Positions 27,194 through 37,648 of a stretch of 64,000 nucleotides of DNA are shown here, piece after piece. The notes under the pieces are model-generated. The model had not been told where the DNA came from. It saw nothing but the letters and a program-made list of their open reading frames with translations, and made no database searches. The stretch lies in contig NZ_AFWF01000319.1 in NCBI RefSeq assembly GCF_000222605.1, positions 1 through 64,000 of the forward strand, in the 5' to 3' direction. Every line of letters begins with the position of its first letter. Position 1 is the stretch's first letter. Both the position numbers and the translations under genes were made by a program. Source of the stretch: Vibrio ichthyoenteri ATCC 700023. Its GTDB lineage: Bacteria > Pseudomonadota > Gammaproteobacteria > Enterobacterales > Vibrionaceae.

Positions 27194-28228
27194 ATGACAA
27201 ATTCAAACATCAATAATGCCTACGGCAAAGAGATCGCAATGACCGTATTGGGCGCAGGCTCTTACGGCACCTCTCTGGCGATTTCTCTGGCTCGTAATGG
27301 CGCCAATGTGGTGATTTGGGGGCATGAGCCTGAGCACATGGCAAAGTTGCAAGCTGAGCGTGCTAACCACGAATTTTTACCAGGGGTTGATTTCCCTGAG
27401 TCACTGATCGTTGAGTCAGATTTAGAAAAAGCCGTTTCTGCCACGCGTGATTTGTTGGTTGTGGTGCCAAGTCATGTGTTTGGTATCGTACTGAAAAGCG
27501 TAAAGCCTTTCTTGCGCAGTGATTCACGTATCTGTTGGGCAACCAAAGGGCTTGAGCCTGAAACCGGTCGTCTACTTAAAGATGTTGCGCATGATGCACT
27601 AGGCGAAGGCTATTCATTGGCGGTGCTATCAGGGCCGACTTTTGCTAAAGAACTGGCGATGGGTCTCCCTACCGCAATTTCAGTGGCGTCTCCTGATGCG
27701 CAATTTGTCGCGGATCTACAAGAGAAAATTCACTGCAGCAAAACATTCCGTGTCTATGCCAATAGCGACTTTACTGGTATGCAATTGGGTGGTGCGGTGA
27801 AGAACGTGATTGCGATTGGCGCGGGCATGTCGGATGGAATTGGCTTTGGCGCTAATGCTCGTACGGCATTGATTACCCGTGGTCTGGCGGAAATGTGCCG
27901 TTTGGGTGCTGCGCTAGGCGCGCAAAAAGAAACCTTTATGGGTATGGCAGGTTTGGGTGATCTGGTATTAACTTGTACTGATAACCAATCACGTAACCGC
28001 CGCTTTGGTTTAGCTCTTGGTGAAGGTAAAGATGTCGATACCGCTCAAGCAGAGATTGGCCAAGTGGTTGAAGGTTATCGCAATACCAAAGAAGTCTGGA
28101 TGTTGGCGCAACGTATGGGTGTGGAAATGCCAATAGTTGACCAAATCTATCAAGTACTGTATCAAGATAAAGATGCACGAGAAGCGGCAAAGGATTTGTT
28201 AGCGCGTGATAAAAAAGCAGAAGCATAA
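27194..28228 (+). CDS. gpsA: Glycerol-3-phosphate dehydrogenase [NAD(P)+]
   Basis: 344 residues. Cytoplasmic enzyme reducing dihydroxyacetone phosphate to sn-glycerol-3-phosphate for phospholipid synthesis. Rossmann motif [19 protein letters not shown] near residue 18, [17 protein letters not shown], catalytic lysine region [15 protein letters not shown] and [23 protein letters not shown] 27194 has AGGCGG upstream; an internal ATG at 27239 would remove the N-terminal tail but keeps the Rossmann motif, so the start is slightly uncertain. cysE follows after 37 bp, probably co-transcribed. Confidence 0.96.
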   Translation: MTNSNINNAYGKEIAMTVLGAGSYGTSLAISLARNGANVVIWGHEPEHMAKLQAERANHEFLPGVDFPESLIVESDLEKAVSATRDLLVVVPSHVFGIVLKSVKPFLRSDSRICWATKGLEPETGRLLKDVAHDALGEGYSLAVLSGPTFAKELAMGLPTAISVASPDAQFVADLQEKIHCSKTFRVYANSDFTGMQLGGAVKNVIAIGAGMSDGIGFGANARTALITRGLAEMCRLGAALGAQKETFMGMAGLGDLVLTCTDNQSRNRRFGLALGEGKDVDTAQAEIGQVVEGYRNTKEVWMLAQRMGVEMPIVDQIYQVLYQDKDAREAAKDLLARDKKAEA

Positions 28229-28265
28229 TTCGGCGGCAGTACGATGCTGCCAAGAAGGTTACAAC

Positions 28266-29087
28266 ATGAAGCATTGCGAAAAAAAACAGGTGTGGCAGAC
28301 CATTGTTCAAGAAGCAAGGCAGCAATCTGAACAAGAACCGATGCTGGCCAGTTTCTACCATGCCACCATTATTAAGCACGATAGCCTCTGTGCGGCACTG
28401 AGCTACATTTTAGCTAATAAGCTCAATACCGCTTCAATGCCAGCGATGGCGGTACGTGAAGTGGTTGAAGAAGCTTTTGCTTCGGACCCAAGTATTATTG
28501 AAGCGGCTGCTTGTGATATTTGTGCCACGGTCAATCGTGACCCTGCTGTTGCAATGTATTCCATTCCATTGCTATACCTTAAAGGCTACCACGCACTGCA
28601 AGGTTATCGAGTGGCTAACTGGCTATGGAAGCAAGGACGTATCGCGTTAGCGACTTATTTGCAAAATCAAATCTCAGTCGCTTGCCAAGTGGATATTCAC
28701 CCTGCGGCAACAATCGGTCGCGGTATCATGCTCGATCACGCAACGGGTATTGTGATTGGTGAAACCGCTGTCGTAGAGAACGATGTTTCCATTTTGCAAG
28801 ACGTAACCTTGGGTGGTACGGGTAAAGAGAGCGGTGATCGCCATCCTAAGATTCGCGAAGGGGTGATGATTGGTGCAGGGGCGAAAGTACTGGGTAATAT
28901 TGAAGTGGGCGTTGGGGCAAAAATTGCTTCTTGTTCAGTGGTATTACAGCCTGTTCCGCCGCATACCACGGCAGCTGGCGTTCCGGCCAAGATTGTCGGC
29001 CGACCAAAATCGGATATGCCTTCATTGGATATGGATCAGCAGTTTAATGGTAAGTCACAAAACTTTGTTGATGGTGATGGCATCTAA
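28266..29087 (+). CDS. cysE: Serine O-acetyltransferase
   Basis: 273 residues from ATG 28266 (AAGG upstream), the same length as E. coli CysE; an earlier in-frame start at 28206 would overlap gpsA. It acetylates serine to O-acetylserine, committing it to cysteine synthesis. N-terminal helical domain, then hexapeptide-repeat left-handed beta helix (HPAATIGRGIMLDHATGIVI), with the catalytic His/Asp pair in DIHPAA and LDHATG. The C-terminus ends GDGI; the terminal Ile is what CysK needs to bind the enzyme in the cysteine synthase complex. Confidence 0.96.
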   Translation: MKHCEKKQVWQTIVQEARQQSEQEPMLASFYHATIIKHDSLCAALSYILANKLNTASMPAMAVREVVEEAFASDPSIIEAAACDICATVNRDPAVAMYSIPLLYLKGYHALQGYRVANWLWKQGRIALATYLQNQISVACQVDIHPAATIGRGIMLDHATGIVIGETAVVENDVSILQDVTLGGTGKESGDRHPKIREGVMIGAGAKVLGNIEVGVGAKIASCSVVLQPVPPHTTAAGVPAKIVGRPKSDMPSLDMDQQFNGKSQNFVDGDGI

Positions 29088-29130
29088 TCGATATTGCCAT
29101 TCGTGGCTATTCGGTAAAAAGTCTTAAACG

Positions 29131-29165
29131 AAAAATGGGTTGGCCAGTGCCAACCCATTTTTTTT
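29131..29165 (+). terminator. gpsA-cysE terminator
   Basis: AAAAATGGGTTGGC (29131-29144), CAGT, GCCAACCCATTTTT (29149-29162) plus extra Ts. Confidence 0.9.
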
Positions 29166-29208
29166 GCTCAATTCGCACAACGAATGAGCAGTAAGTAAGC
29201 TTTTTTGA

Positions 29209-29748
29209 TTAAGCGATAGCTTCGAGTTCAGCTAGCGTTTCATCAGCCCATACGATCCATGCTTGGCGCAACAATAGGTTGCGGCGCAAGGTGAGTCGCT
29301 CAAGGCGTTGTGATTTATCAAGAGCCGCAATGTTTGAGTAGTACGCGTTTTCGATTTCTTGATAGTGCGTAACTAGTTTGCGTGACTCTTCAACCAATTC
29401 AGCAAGTTGCGCTTTGAATGGTGCAGAAGGTTGTACAGAACAAGCCATCAGTTTTGCTGAGAACTCATCGCGTACCGTTGGGTGTGCAGTTGGTTGGTCA
29501 AACCATTCACCAAGAGCAATACGGCCTGCGTCAGTGATGGAGTAAACCTTACGGTCTGGCTTGCCCTCTTGTGGTTCTAATACGCACGTCACAAGCTGGT
29601 TTTGAGCCATTTTGTTCAGTTCGCGGTAAACCTGCTGGTGGCTCGCTTTCCAGAAGTAGCCGATCGTCGCAGAAAATTCTTTAGTGATGTCGTATCCAGT
29701 AGCATCGCGTGTACTAAGAACTGTGAGGATTACGTGTGGTAATGACAT
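29209..29748 (-). CDS. aphA: Quorum-sensing and virulence regulator AphA (PadR family)
   Basis: 179 residues from ATG 29748, the length known for V. cholerae AphA. The winged helix (SLPHVILTVLSTRDATGYDI through KASHQQVYRELNKM and EGKPDRKVYSIT) is followed by a long antiparallel coiled-coil dimerisation region (LAELVEESRKLVTHYQEIEN). In vibrios AphA is the low-cell-density master regulator, reciprocal to HapR/LuxR, and in V. cholerae activates tcpPH with AphB. The ribosome-binding site is weak, consistent with known activation of aphA translation by Qrr sRNAs. Terminates opposite cysE. Confidence 0.95.
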   Translation of the reverse strand: MSLPHVILTVLSTRDATGYDITKEFSATIGYFWKASHQQVYRELNKMAQNQLVTCVLEPQEGKPDRKVYSITDAGRIALGEWFDQPTAHPTVRDEFSAKLMACSVQPSAPFKAQLAELVEESRKLVTHYQEIENAYYSNIAALDKSQRLERLTLRRNLLLRQAWIVWADETLAELEAIA

Positions 29749-30143
29749 GAAATGGTCAATAAACTTTAAATCAACTGCCAACATCTTGATGTGCTTCTTG
29801 AGGCACGTGTATTATGTTGATGAGAGCAGCGCCAACAAATATGTTGGCCATGTCACCTTAAAAGCCGTTTTTCACCTAGTTCGATAATCGCTTATCGACG
29901 TTGCGATATGTAATATTTTAGTGCATCGCAAAGGAGCGATATTATATCTAAATAATAAGCATAAAGTGGAATAGATGAGCGAGAACATCTAAAAAACTGA
30001 CAAAACGCTCAATAAAATAACGAATCCGAATATTATTCTGGAATTGTGGTGTTTTTTGTCTCTTTTTTGATATTTAGTTTCACTGGTTTGATTTTGGTTG
30101 TGATGTGCGTCGATAGATGTGTGATTTTTGTGGTGAATATAGA
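29749..30143 (-). promoter_or_regulatory. Long aphA upstream region
   Basis: About 395 bp between the aphA start and the ppc terminator, with no ORF of its own. It is AT-rich and includes a perfect CGATAA-TCGC-TTATCG palindrome (29882-29897) and a small CATCGC/GCGAT hairpin (about 29921-29939). A long leader fits the known sRNA control of aphA; the transcription start was not identified. Confidence 0.5.
29882..29897. promoter_or_regulatory. Palindrome upstream of aphA
   Basis: CGATAA-TCGC-TTATCG, perfect 6+4+6. The half site GATAA/TTATC is that of HapR/LuxR operators, but the spacer is 4 instead of 2 bp, so the factor is uncertain. Confidence 0.35.
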
Positions 30144-30166
30144 AAGGCCGCTCATTGAGCGGCCTT
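30144..30166 (-). terminator. Hairpin after ppc
   Basis: AAGGCCGCTC pairs with GAGCGGCCTT around ATT. It lies 8 bp from the ppc stop. The T tract on the minus strand is poor (TTTCTATATT). Confidence 0.6.
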
Positions 30167-30173
30167 ATTGATT

Positions 30174-32807
30174 TTAACCCGTATTACGCATGCCAGCAGC
30201 AATACCAGCAATGGTGACCATTAAGGCCTCTTCAAGCTCTGGTAATGGTTGCTCGGTTTGACGAGTACGATAGAGTAGCTCGGCTTGAAGCATGTTGAGT
30301 GGCTCAACGTAAATGTTGCGTAAGCGGATGGATTCTTGGCCCCATGGGTCGCTTTGCATCAAGTTTTCGTTGTTTTCAACATTCAGCACCGTTTTGATAT
30401 CTTGCTGTAGTTGAGCTCGCAGGCGATCGCCGAGCGGCAGTAAAGATTCATCCGCTAAGCGCTCATCGTAATAGCGTGAAATGCCGATATTACATTTCGA
30501 GTAAACCATCTCTAGCATGCCCAAACGTGTTGAGAAAAATGGCCATTCGCGGCACATCTCTTCTAATAGCGCTTGGTGGCCTTTATCAATTGAATATTGA
30601 ATCGCTTCACCTGCGCCTAACCATGCAGGCAATACCAGACGGTTTTGGCTCCATGAGAAGATCCATGGAATGGCACGTAAGCTCTCAACTCCACCATTTG
30701 GATTACGTTTTGCTGGGCGCGATCCCAGTGGTAGCTTGCCGAGTTCCAATTCAGGTGTTGCTTGGCGGAAGTACGGTACAAAGTCAGCTTCGCCACGAAC
30801 CACATTGCGGTATGCTTCACAGCTTACTTCAGATAGCACGTTCATCAGATCGCGCCATTCTTGTTTTGGCTCTGGTGGTGGCAGAAGATTTGCTTCAAGT
30901 ATTGCACTGGCGTACATGTTGAAGCTGTTTACCGCCACTTCTGGTAGACCCAGCTTAAAGCGGATCATTTCACCTTGTTCTGTTACGCGTAAGCCACCTT
31001 TCAAGCTTTTTGGTGGCTGAGAAAGTAGCGCCGCATGCGCTGGCGCGCCGCCACGACCAATCGTACCGCCACGGCCATGGAACAGGGTCAGTTCAACACC
31101 TTCTTCTTCGGTGACTTTGACCAAAGACTCCATCGCATGGTATTGCGCCCAACCAGCAGCCATAACGCCGGCATCTTTGGCTGAGTCAGAGTAACCAATC
31201 ATCACCATTTGGTGGTTTTGAATAAAGCCACGGTAAAGATCGATACCCATTAGTTGCTTAATCACCGCTTCGGCGTTGTTCAAATCTTCTAGCGTTTCAA
31301 ACAAAGGACATACGTCCATACGGTAAGGGCAGCCAGATTCTTGTAGCAATAAGTGTACGGCTAATACATCTGAAGCTGTGCGCGCCATTGAAATGACGTA
31401 AGCACCGAAAGCATCGCGTGGTTGAGCTGCGATGATCTTACAAGTATCGAGTACTTCTTTAACCGCTTCTGACGGCTGCCAATCACGTGGAAGTAATGGG
31501 CGCTTAGAGCTTAATTCTTGAGTTAAGAAAGCGACTTTATCTTGCTCGCTCCAGTGATCGTAATCACCAATGCCTAGGTAGCGGGTCAGTTCAGATAGAA
31601 CATCTGAATGGCGAGTGCTTTCTTGGCGAATATCAAGGCGAACTAGGTGAACCCCAAACGCTTTAACGCGACGTAGGGTATCAAGTAGTGAGCCATCGGC
31701 AATCACGCCCATACCACATTCGTGGAGGGATTTATAACATGCCAATAATGGTTGCCATAACTGCTCAGCACTTTGTAGTGGAGCTTTTACCGCAAGCTTT
31801 TGACCGTTAATTTTTGCGTCTAAGATATCTTTAGTATCGTTGAGTAGCTGACGTAAACCTTTTAGCACTGCGCGGTATGGCTCATGCTCATCATCACCCG
31901 CTAGCGCACGTACATCGTCGTTGCTGCGAGTCATGGATAATTCGCTAACCAACTCGTTAATGTCGTTGAGGTAAAGGTCGGCCGCTTTCCAGCGAGATAG
32001 CAACATCACTTCACGCGTAATGGTGTGAGTCACAAATGGGTTGCCGTCGCGGTCACCACCCATCCAAGATGAGAAGTGAACAGGGCGTGCATCAATTGGT
32101 AGGCCTTCACCAAGGTGTGATTTTAGACGTTCATCCATTTCACGTAGAAAATCAGGTACCGCTTCCCACAGTGAATTTTCAACCACCGCATAGCCCCATT
32201 TGGCTTCATCAAGTGGGGTTGGGCGTTGTTGGCGAATGACATCAGAGTGCCAGCTTTGCGCTATTAACTGTTCAAGGCGACGTTCTGTTTTATGACGTTC
32301 TTTTACCGATAGATCACCCAGCTCAAGCTTGGATAAGCACTCATTGATTTTGACCAACTTGTTGATCATGGTGCGGCGGGTAATTTCGGTTGGGTGCGCA
32401 GTCAGTACCAGTTCGATATTGAGATCACGTACCGCTTGGGCAGTGTCTAATTTGCTGATGTCATTTTGGCTCAGTTTTGAGAACAGAGCATTGAGTGCAT
32501 CAGGCTCACAGACGTGTTCGTCACAATGGCGTGAAATCGTGTGGTACTGTTCCGCCATATTGGTGAGGTTTAAGAACTGGTTAAATGCGCGAGCAACGGG
32601 TGTTAGTTGCTCATTAGGCAGGCTTTTAATTTCTTCAATCAAGCCATCACGATCTGCTTGGTTGCCTGCACGAGCGGATTTGGAAAGTTTACGAATCGTC
32701 TCTACTTTCTCAAGAATAGCCTCTCCATGTGCATCCTTGATCGTATTGCCGAGCAAGTGGCCTAACATGCTCACATTGCTTCGAAGTGCAGAGTATTTCT
32801 CGTTCAT
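30174..32807 (-). CDS. ppc: Phosphoenolpyruvate carboxylase
   Basis: 877 residues from ATG 32807, with AGGA five bases upstream; 32840 is a longer but unsupported start. It carboxylates PEP to oxaloacetate, replenishing the TCA cycle. Catalytic signatures HPTEITRRT (His near 140), [16 protein letters not shown] and [10 protein letters not shown]; the C-terminus RNTG is the invariant end of the family. Slightly shorter than E. coli Ppc (883). Monocistronic; convergent with nothing, upstream gap shared with argE terminator. Confidence 0.97.
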   Translation of the reverse strand: MNEKYSALRSNVSMLGHLLGNTIKDAHGEAILEKVETIRKLSKSARAGNQADRDGLIEEIKSLPNEQLTPVARAFNQFLNLTNMAEQYHTISRHCDEHVCEPDALNALFSKLSQNDISKLDTAQAVRDLNIELVLTAHPTEITRRTMINKLVKINECLSKLELGDLSVKERHKTERRLEQLIAQSWHSDVIRQQRPTPLDEAKWGYAVVENSLWEAVPDFLREMDERLKSHLGEGLPIDARPVHFSSWMGGDRDGNPFVTHTITREVMLLSRWKAADLYLNDINELVSELSMTRSNDDVRALAGDDEHEPYRAVLKGLRQLLNDTKDILDAKINGQKLAVKAPLQSAEQLWQPLLACYKSLHECGMGVIADGSLLDTLRRVKAFGVHLVRLDIRQESTRHSDVLSELTRYLGIGDYDHWSEQDKVAFLTQELSSKRPLLPRDWQPSEAVKEVLDTCKIIAAQPRDAFGAYVISMARTASDVLAVHLLLQESGCPYRMDVCPLFETLEDLNNAEAVIKQLMGIDLYRGFIQNHQMVMIGYSDSAKDAGVMAAGWAQYHAMESLVKVTEEEGVELTLFHGRGGTIGRGGAPAHAALLSQPPKSLKGGLRVTEQGEMIRFKLGLPEVAVNSFNMYASAILEANLLPPPEPKQEWRDLMNVLSEVSCEAYRNVVRGEADFVPYFRQATPELELGKLPLGSRPAKRNPNGGVESLRAIPWIFSWSQNRLVLPAWLGAGEAIQYSIDKGHQALLEEMCREWPFFSTRLGMLEMVYSKCNIGISRYYDERLADESLLPLGDRLRAQLQQDIKTVLNVENNENLMQSDPWGQESIRLRNIYVEPLNMLQAELLYRTRQTEQPLPELEEALMVTIAGIAAGMRNTG

Positions 32808-33140
32808 TATCGTCCTGCCTTGTAAAAAAATTACATCCATTGTTCCCTGTTAGGTAGACAATCTAGCTAAAAATATCGTTCCGAGTCAATTGCCACAGCA
32901 TAAGTTTGCGAAAATTGTGTAATAGGATTAGACAAAAGGAGTGAGCACAATTTGGTCTAAATTACTGAAAATTTATTACAAATAGCCATCCCTCGACAAA
33001 TACTCCTACGGAATTAGCCTACCAAGTAGCTTACAGACTTGTTATGAGCAGCAATATACGGCTTTGGTCGCTTTTTTTTGCTCTTTGATCCTGATACAAG
33101 CGGGGAGGCCCCCCGCCTTTGATATTAAGTAAAAGTTATT
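32808..33140. other. Gap between ppc start and argE stop
   Basis: 333 bp holding the ppc promoter region and the argE terminator hairpin at 33100-33116. No ORF or further distinct element seen. Confidence 0.5.
33100..33116 (-). terminator. argE terminator-like hairpin
   Basis: GCGGGG (33100-33105), AGGCC, CCCCGC (33111-33116). GC-rich stem 24 bp beyond argE; T run weak. Confidence 0.55.
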
Positions 33141-34280
33141 CTAATCGAAGCAATATTGATGAATCGCTTTGGAAAGAATATTGACGGTTGGATCAATAAA
33201 TTCAAAGGCCAGAAATTCATCGGGCTGGTGTGCTTGTTCAATTGATCCCGGCCCTAACACCAGTGTTGGGCAGAGCTGACTTAAAAAAGGCGCTTCGGTG
33301 CAGTAGTTAACGGTTTCCGATGGGGTTTGGCAAAGCTGCTCCATACCAGCCACGAAAGGATGGCTATGCTCGCATTCAAATCCCGGCACCGCATCATGCA
33401 AAGGTGTCACGGCAATACGATCTGGCCATTTGGCTTGCACTTCTTTTAGCGCGCCGCGCAACATATTGTCTAACCCATCTAAGCTGATGCCAGGCAGTGG
33501 ACGTACGTCGTAATGCAGTTCGCAACAACCACAGATGCGATTAGCACTGTCGCCGCCATGGATATGGCCAAGGTTGAGTGTTGGACTTGGGATGGCAAAC
33601 CCGGGGTGGTGATATTCTTTGATGAGCTTGTCACGCAATTGCATCAGAGCAAACAGCACTTCATGCATAATTTCAATCGCGTTCACCCCAAGCGCAGGAT
33701 CAGAAGAGTGGCCTGATTTGCCGGTCACGCGCACCGCATTGGCGACATGCCCTTTATGGCCACGAATTGGCACTAAGCTGGTCGGCTCGCCAATAATGCA
33801 ATAATCCGGTTTAAAGGGAGCGTTATCGGTGAAGTGTTTCGCGCCTAGCATCGAGGTTTCTTCATCGCAAGTAGCCAAAATATAGACCGGTTTGGTTTGC
33901 TTACACCAATCGATTTTTTTGACTGCTTCGATAATAAAGGCGAAGAAACCTTTCATGTCCGCGGTGCCTAAACCATAAAAACGGTTATTGGCTTCGGTCA
34001 GCGCATGGGGTTCAAAATTCCAGCGCCCTTCATCAAACGGTACGGTATCACTGTGGCCCGCCAGCAGTAGACCGCCTTCACCTTCTCCTTTTTTGGCGAT
34101 GAGGTTGAATTTCCCCGCTGCCGCTTCCACCATCTCGACCTCAAAGCCGACATCTTTCAGCCATGTCGCCAATTTTTCGATAACTTGTTGGTTGCCTTCA
34201 TCCCAACTCGGGTCCGAAGAGCTGATAGAGGAGGTCGAAATTAGGCCGCTGTAGACCTCTTTAAAACTCGGTAATTGCAT
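33141..34280 (-). CDS. argE: Acetylornithine deacetylase
   Basis: 378 residues from ATG 34280; an upstream start at 34313 is not supported. Zinc-dependent M20-family hydrolase that removes the acetyl group from N-acetylornithine. Metal ligands are in [17 protein letters not shown] (His/Asp), [13 protein letters not shown] (bridging Asp) and [10 protein letters not shown] (catalytic Glu pair). Divergent from argCBGH, as in E. coli, with an ARG-box-like operator in the 149-bp gap. Confidence 0.95.
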   Translation of the reverse strand: MQLPSFKEVYSGLISTSSISSSDPSWDEGNQQVIEKLATWLKDVGFEVEMVEAAAGKFNLIAKKGEGEGGLLLAGHSDTVPFDEGRWNFEPHALTEANNRFYGLGTADMKGFFAFIIEAVKKIDWCKQTKPVYILATCDEETSMLGAKHFTDNAPFKPDYCIIGEPTSLVPIRGHKGHVANAVRVTGKSGHSSDPALGVNAIEIMHEVLFALMQLRDKLIKEYHHPGFAIPSPTLNLGHIHGGDSANRICGCCELHYDVRPLPGISLDGLDNMLRGALKEVQAKWPDRIAVTPLHDAVPGFECEHSHPFVAGMEQLCQTPSETVNYCTEAPFLSQLCPTLVLGPGSIEQAHQPDEFLAFEFIDPTVNILSKAIHQYCFD

Positions 34281-34346
34281 TTTATCTTCGTTTCCCTGTT
34301 GACAGAATCGCACTAAGAAGGTAAAAACATATTAAATCATTTTTAA

Positions 34347-34360
34347 TGAATAAAAAATCA
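34347..34360. promoter_or_regulatory. ArgR box between argE and argC
   Basis: TGAATAAAAAATCA matches TGAAT-N4-ATTCA in nine of ten defined bases. A degenerate second box may precede it (about 34327-34345). It is placed to control both argE and argCBGH. Confidence 0.65.
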
Positions 34361-34429
34361 TTAACGAGCGTTTGAAATAGTTTTTTAGTCACCTTTGGTG
34401 GCCAATATTAAAGAAGTGGATGTCTTGAA

Positions 34430-35431
34430 ATGCTGAAAACGACCATCATAGGTGCAACAGGTTATACCGGAGCTGAACTGGCACTGATGGTGTATAAACA
34501 CCCAGAGCTTACGCTAGCAGGTTTGTATGTTTCCGCCAATAGTGCTGATGCAGGAAAACCAATCTCTTCATTACATGGCAAGTTAGCCGGCTTGGTGGAT
34601 GACAAAGTTCAGCCACTAACCGACGTTGCTGAAGTTGCCAAGCAATCCGATGTGATCTTTCTAGCGACTACTCATGAAGTGAGCCATGACCTTGCCGCTG
34701 AGCTGCTCCAGCATGATTGTCAGGTGTTTGACTTATCCGGTGCATTTCGCGTCAAAAAACAAGGCTTCTATCCAGAGTTCTACGGCTTCGAGCATCAATA
34801 TGAGCAATTACTTGATGGCGCCGCATATGGCCTTGCTGAGTGGGCGGTCGATGAGATCAAGCAAAGCCAACTGATTGCCGTTCCCGGCTGTTACCCAACC
34901 GCTTCACAATTGGCGATCAAACCGCTACTCGATGCCGGTCTTATCGATACCCATCAATGGCCAGTAATTAATGCCACCAGTGGGGCGACAGGGGCTGGGC
35001 GTAAAGCGACGCTTAATAACAGTTTCTGCGAAGTGAGCTTACAAGCTTATGGCGTATTCTCTCATCGTCATCAGCCAGAAATTGCCTCTCACCTTGGCTG
35101 TGATGTGATCTTCACGCCGCATCTGGGCAATTTTAAGCGTGGTATTTTTGCCACCATTACCATGAAGCTCAAAGCGGGTGTTAGTGACGAGCAAGTTGCA
35201 CAAGTCTATCAAGCCGCTTATCAAGAAAAACCGGCAGTACGTTTGGTTGAGGGTGTGCCTAAGCTACAAAACGTTCAGTTTACTCCTTTTTGTGATATCG
35301 GCTGGAAAGTACAAGGCGAACACATTATCACTTGCGCAGCGATTGATAACTTACTCAAAGGCGCATCTAGCCAAGCGATGCAATGTTTGAACATCCATTA
35401 TGGATACCCTGAGTTAACCGCGCTGATTTAA
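34430..35431 (+). CDS. argC: N-acetyl-gamma-glutamyl-phosphate reductase
   Basis: 333 residues. NADPH-dependent reduction in arginine synthesis. N-terminal Rossmann motif [16 protein letters not shown] and the catalytic Cys in [17 protein letters not shown] (about residue 153). E. coli ArgC is 334. First gene of argCBGH; argB starts 18 bp after its stop. Confidence 0.96.
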   Translation: MLKTTIIGATGYTGAELALMVYKHPELTLAGLYVSANSADAGKPISSLHGKLAGLVDDKVQPLTDVAEVAKQSDVIFLATTHEVSHDLAAELLQHDCQVFDLSGAFRVKKQGFYPEFYGFEHQYEQLLDGAAYGLAEWAVDEIKQSQLIAVPGCYPTASQLAIKPLLDAGLIDTHQWPVINATSGATGAGRKATLNNSFCEVSLQAYGVFSHRHQPEIASHLGCDVIFTPHLGNFKRGIFATITMKLKAGVSDEQVAQVYQAAYQEKPAVRLVEGVPKLQNVQFTPFCDIGWKVQGEHIITCAAIDNLLKGASSQAMQCLNIHYGYPELTALI

Positions 35432-35448
35432 CAGTGCAAGGAATGGTT

Positions 35449-36243
35449 ATGACAGATAACAAACAAACTCCACTAGTCGTCAAACTTGGCGGTGCGGCGC
35501 TGTCTTGCACAGATACACTTAGCCAACTGTTTGGTGCGATTGCCAAATACCAAGCTCAAGCTCAGCGCCCAATCGTGATTGTTCACGGTGGTGGTTATTT
35601 GGTCGATGAGTTGATGGCGAAACTGCAGCTAAAAACGGTTAAAAAACAGGGCTTACGTGTTACGCCTTACGATCAAATTCCATTGATTGCGGGGGCTCTT
35701 GCGGGCACTGCCAATAAACAACTGCAAGGCCAAGCGATCAAAGATGGTTTGCAAGCTGTGGGGTTATGTCTCGCTGACGGCGGTCTGTGCCAAGTGGTTG
35801 AATTGGACCCAGAGCTAGGAGCGGTTGGTAAAGCAAGCCCAGGTGATTCGACGATATTGCAAGCAATTCTCGCTGCTGGTGCCTTGCCAATTATTAGCTC
35901 GATTGGTCTGACTCAAGATGGCCAGATGATGAACGTCAATGCCGATCAAGCTGCCGTGGCGGTTGCTGGTGCTCTTGATGCTGAATTGGTGTTGTTGTCA
36001 GATGTCAGTGGTGTATTAGATGGAAAAGGGCATTTGCTATCAAGTTTGGATGAGCAAACCGCCAATAAACTGATTGAAGGTCAAGTAATTACCGATGGCA
36101 TGATCGTCAAAGTGAAAGCGGCGCTTGAAGCGGCGAATGATCTTGGACGACCAATTGAAGTCGCCACTTGGCGTTACCCAGAAAAATTAGCCGAGCTTTT
36201 TGCTGGCACAAGTATCGGCACACAATTTTTGCCGCAGTCATAA
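35449..36243 (+). CDS. argB: Acetylglutamate kinase
   Basis: 264 residues from ATG 35449; AAGGA at 35438-35442 lies six bases upstream, which disfavours the in-frame GTG 35434 and ATG 35443. Amino-acid-kinase fold: [10 protein letters not shown] near the N-terminus, [13 protein letters not shown] and [13 protein letters not shown]. It phosphorylates N-acetylglutamate. Length typical of the short, arginine-insensitive type (E. coli 258). Confidence 0.95.
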   Translation: MTDNKQTPLVVKLGGAALSCTDTLSQLFGAIAKYQAQAQRPIVIVHGGGYLVDELMAKLQLKTVKKQGLRVTPYDQIPLIAGALAGTANKQLQGQAIKDGLQAVGLCLADGGLCQVVELDPELGAVGKASPGDSTILQAILAAGALPIISSIGLTQDGQMMNVNADQAAVAVAGALDAELVLLSDVSGVLDGKGHLLSSLDEQTANKLIEGQVITDGMIVKVKAALEAANDLGRPIEVATWRYPEKLAELFAGTSIGTQFLPQS

Positions 36244-36298
36244 ATAACAAGGATTAATGCTTAAGCACAGGATGCTGCTTAGGCTTGGAGAGTTGAAC

Positions 36299-37516
36299 AT
36301 GAGCAAAGTAAACGTAAATAAAGTAGTAGTTGCCTATTCTGGTGGTCTAGATACCTCGGTGATCATCCCATGGCTAAAAGAAAATTATGACTGTGAAGTG
36401 GTGGCCTTTGTCGCCGATGTTGGCCAAGGCTTTTATGAGCTTGAAGGGATTGAAGCTAAAGCGATCGCGTCAGGTGCATCAGAGTGTTACGTGGTTGACC
36501 TCAAAGAAGAGATGGTGGCTGACTACATCTACCCAACGCTAAAAACAGGTGCCTGCTACGAAGGTAAATACCTGTTAGGCACGTCAATGGCGCGTCCAAT
36601 TATCGCTAAAGCACAGGTTGAAATTGCACGTAAAGTTGGCGCAGACGCTTTGTGTCACGGTTGTACAGGTAAAGGTAACGACCAAATCCGTTTTGAAGGT
36701 GCCTTTGCTGCGCTTGCCCCAGATTTGGCTGTGATTGCGCCTTGGCGTGAGTGGGATCTTGTCAGTCGTGAAGAGTGTCTTGATTACCTTGAAGCGCGTA
36801 ACATCCCTTGTTCTGCTTCAATCACGAAGATTTATTCACGTGATGCTAACGCATGGCACCTTTCAACCGAAGGCGGTGTATTAGAAGACACATGGAACGC
36901 GACTAATGAGGATTGCTGGGCTTGGACAACCGATCCTGAGCAAGCGCCGAACGAAGCTGAATACGTCAGCTTGAAAGTAGAAAAAGGTGAAGTGATTGCG
37001 GTTGATGGCGAAGCCATGACCCCATACAACGCGCTAGTTTACCTTAACGATAAAGGCGCGAAACACGGTGTTGGTCGTATTGATATCGTGGAAAACCGTC
37101 TAGTAGGTATGAAGTCTCGTGGTTGTTACGAAACTCCGGGTGGCACCATTATCATGGAAGCATTGCGTGCGGTAGAGCAACTTGTGTTGGACAAAACCTC
37201 ATTCGAATTCCGTGAAGAATTGGGTGTAAAAGCATCGCATCTTGTATACGATGGTCGTTGGTTTACACCGCTATGCAAATCGATTCTAGCCGCAGCAGAA
37301 GAGCTTGCGCAGGACGTAAACGGTGAAGTGGTGGTGAAGCTTTATAAAGGCCAAGCGATTGTGACTCAGAAGCGTTCAGACAACAGTCTTTACAATGAAG
37401 AGTTTGCAACCTTCGGTGCCGATGAAGTTTACGACCAAAGCCATGCTGGCGGCTTTATTCGTCTCTACTCGCTATCAAGCAGAATCAGAGCGCTAAACGC
37501 GGCGAACAAAAAATAA
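36299..37516 (+). CDS. argG: Argininosuccinate synthase
   Basis: 405 residues from ATG 36299, with GGAG (36287-36290) eight bases upstream. ATP pyrophosphatase motif [17 protein letters not shown] near residue 10; [13 protein letters not shown] is the citrulline/aspartate loop. Joins citrulline and aspartate. It is of the about 400-residue class, shorter than E. coli ArgG (447). Third gene of argCBGH; a 132-bp highly structured gap separates it from argH. Confidence 0.96.
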   Translation: MSKVNVNKVVVAYSGGLDTSVIIPWLKENYDCEVVAFVADVGQGFYELEGIEAKAIASGASECYVVDLKEEMVADYIYPTLKTGACYEGKYLLGTSMARPIIAKAQVEIARKVGADALCHGCTGKGNDQIRFEGAFAALAPDLAVIAPWREWDLVSREECLDYLEARNIPCSASITKIYSRDANAWHLSTEGGVLEDTWNATNEDCWAWTTDPEQAPNEAEYVSLKVEKGEVIAVDGEAMTPYNALVYLNDKGAKHGVGRIDIVENRLVGMKSRGCYETPGGTIIMEALRAVEQLVLDKTSFEFREELGVKASHLVYDGRWFTPLCKSILAAAEELAQDVNGEVVVKLYKGQAIVTQKRSDNSLYNEEFATFGADEVYDQSHAGGFIRLYSLSSRIRALNAANKK

Positions 37517-37530
37517 GAGTGAGTAATCAC

Positions 37531-37626
37531 CAATCTGACGAGTAAACTCTTTACCGTCAGATTGTCATAAGCTCGGCGGAGTCCGAGTTGCCTAATTTGG
37601 ATCTAGCCATTGCTTTGGTTAGATCC
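37531..37626 (+). other. Three stem-loops between argG and argH
   Basis: CAATCTGACG/CGTCAGATTG (37531-37564, 10 bp perfect, with an inner GAGT/ACTC), CTCGG/CCGAG (37572-37587) and GGATCTA/TAGATCC (37599-37626). None has a long T run. They end 10 bp before the argH ribosome-binding site, so processing, attenuation or translational control of argH is possible. Confidence 0.6.
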
Positions 37627-37648
37627 TTTGACTATCAGGAGAGATGCA

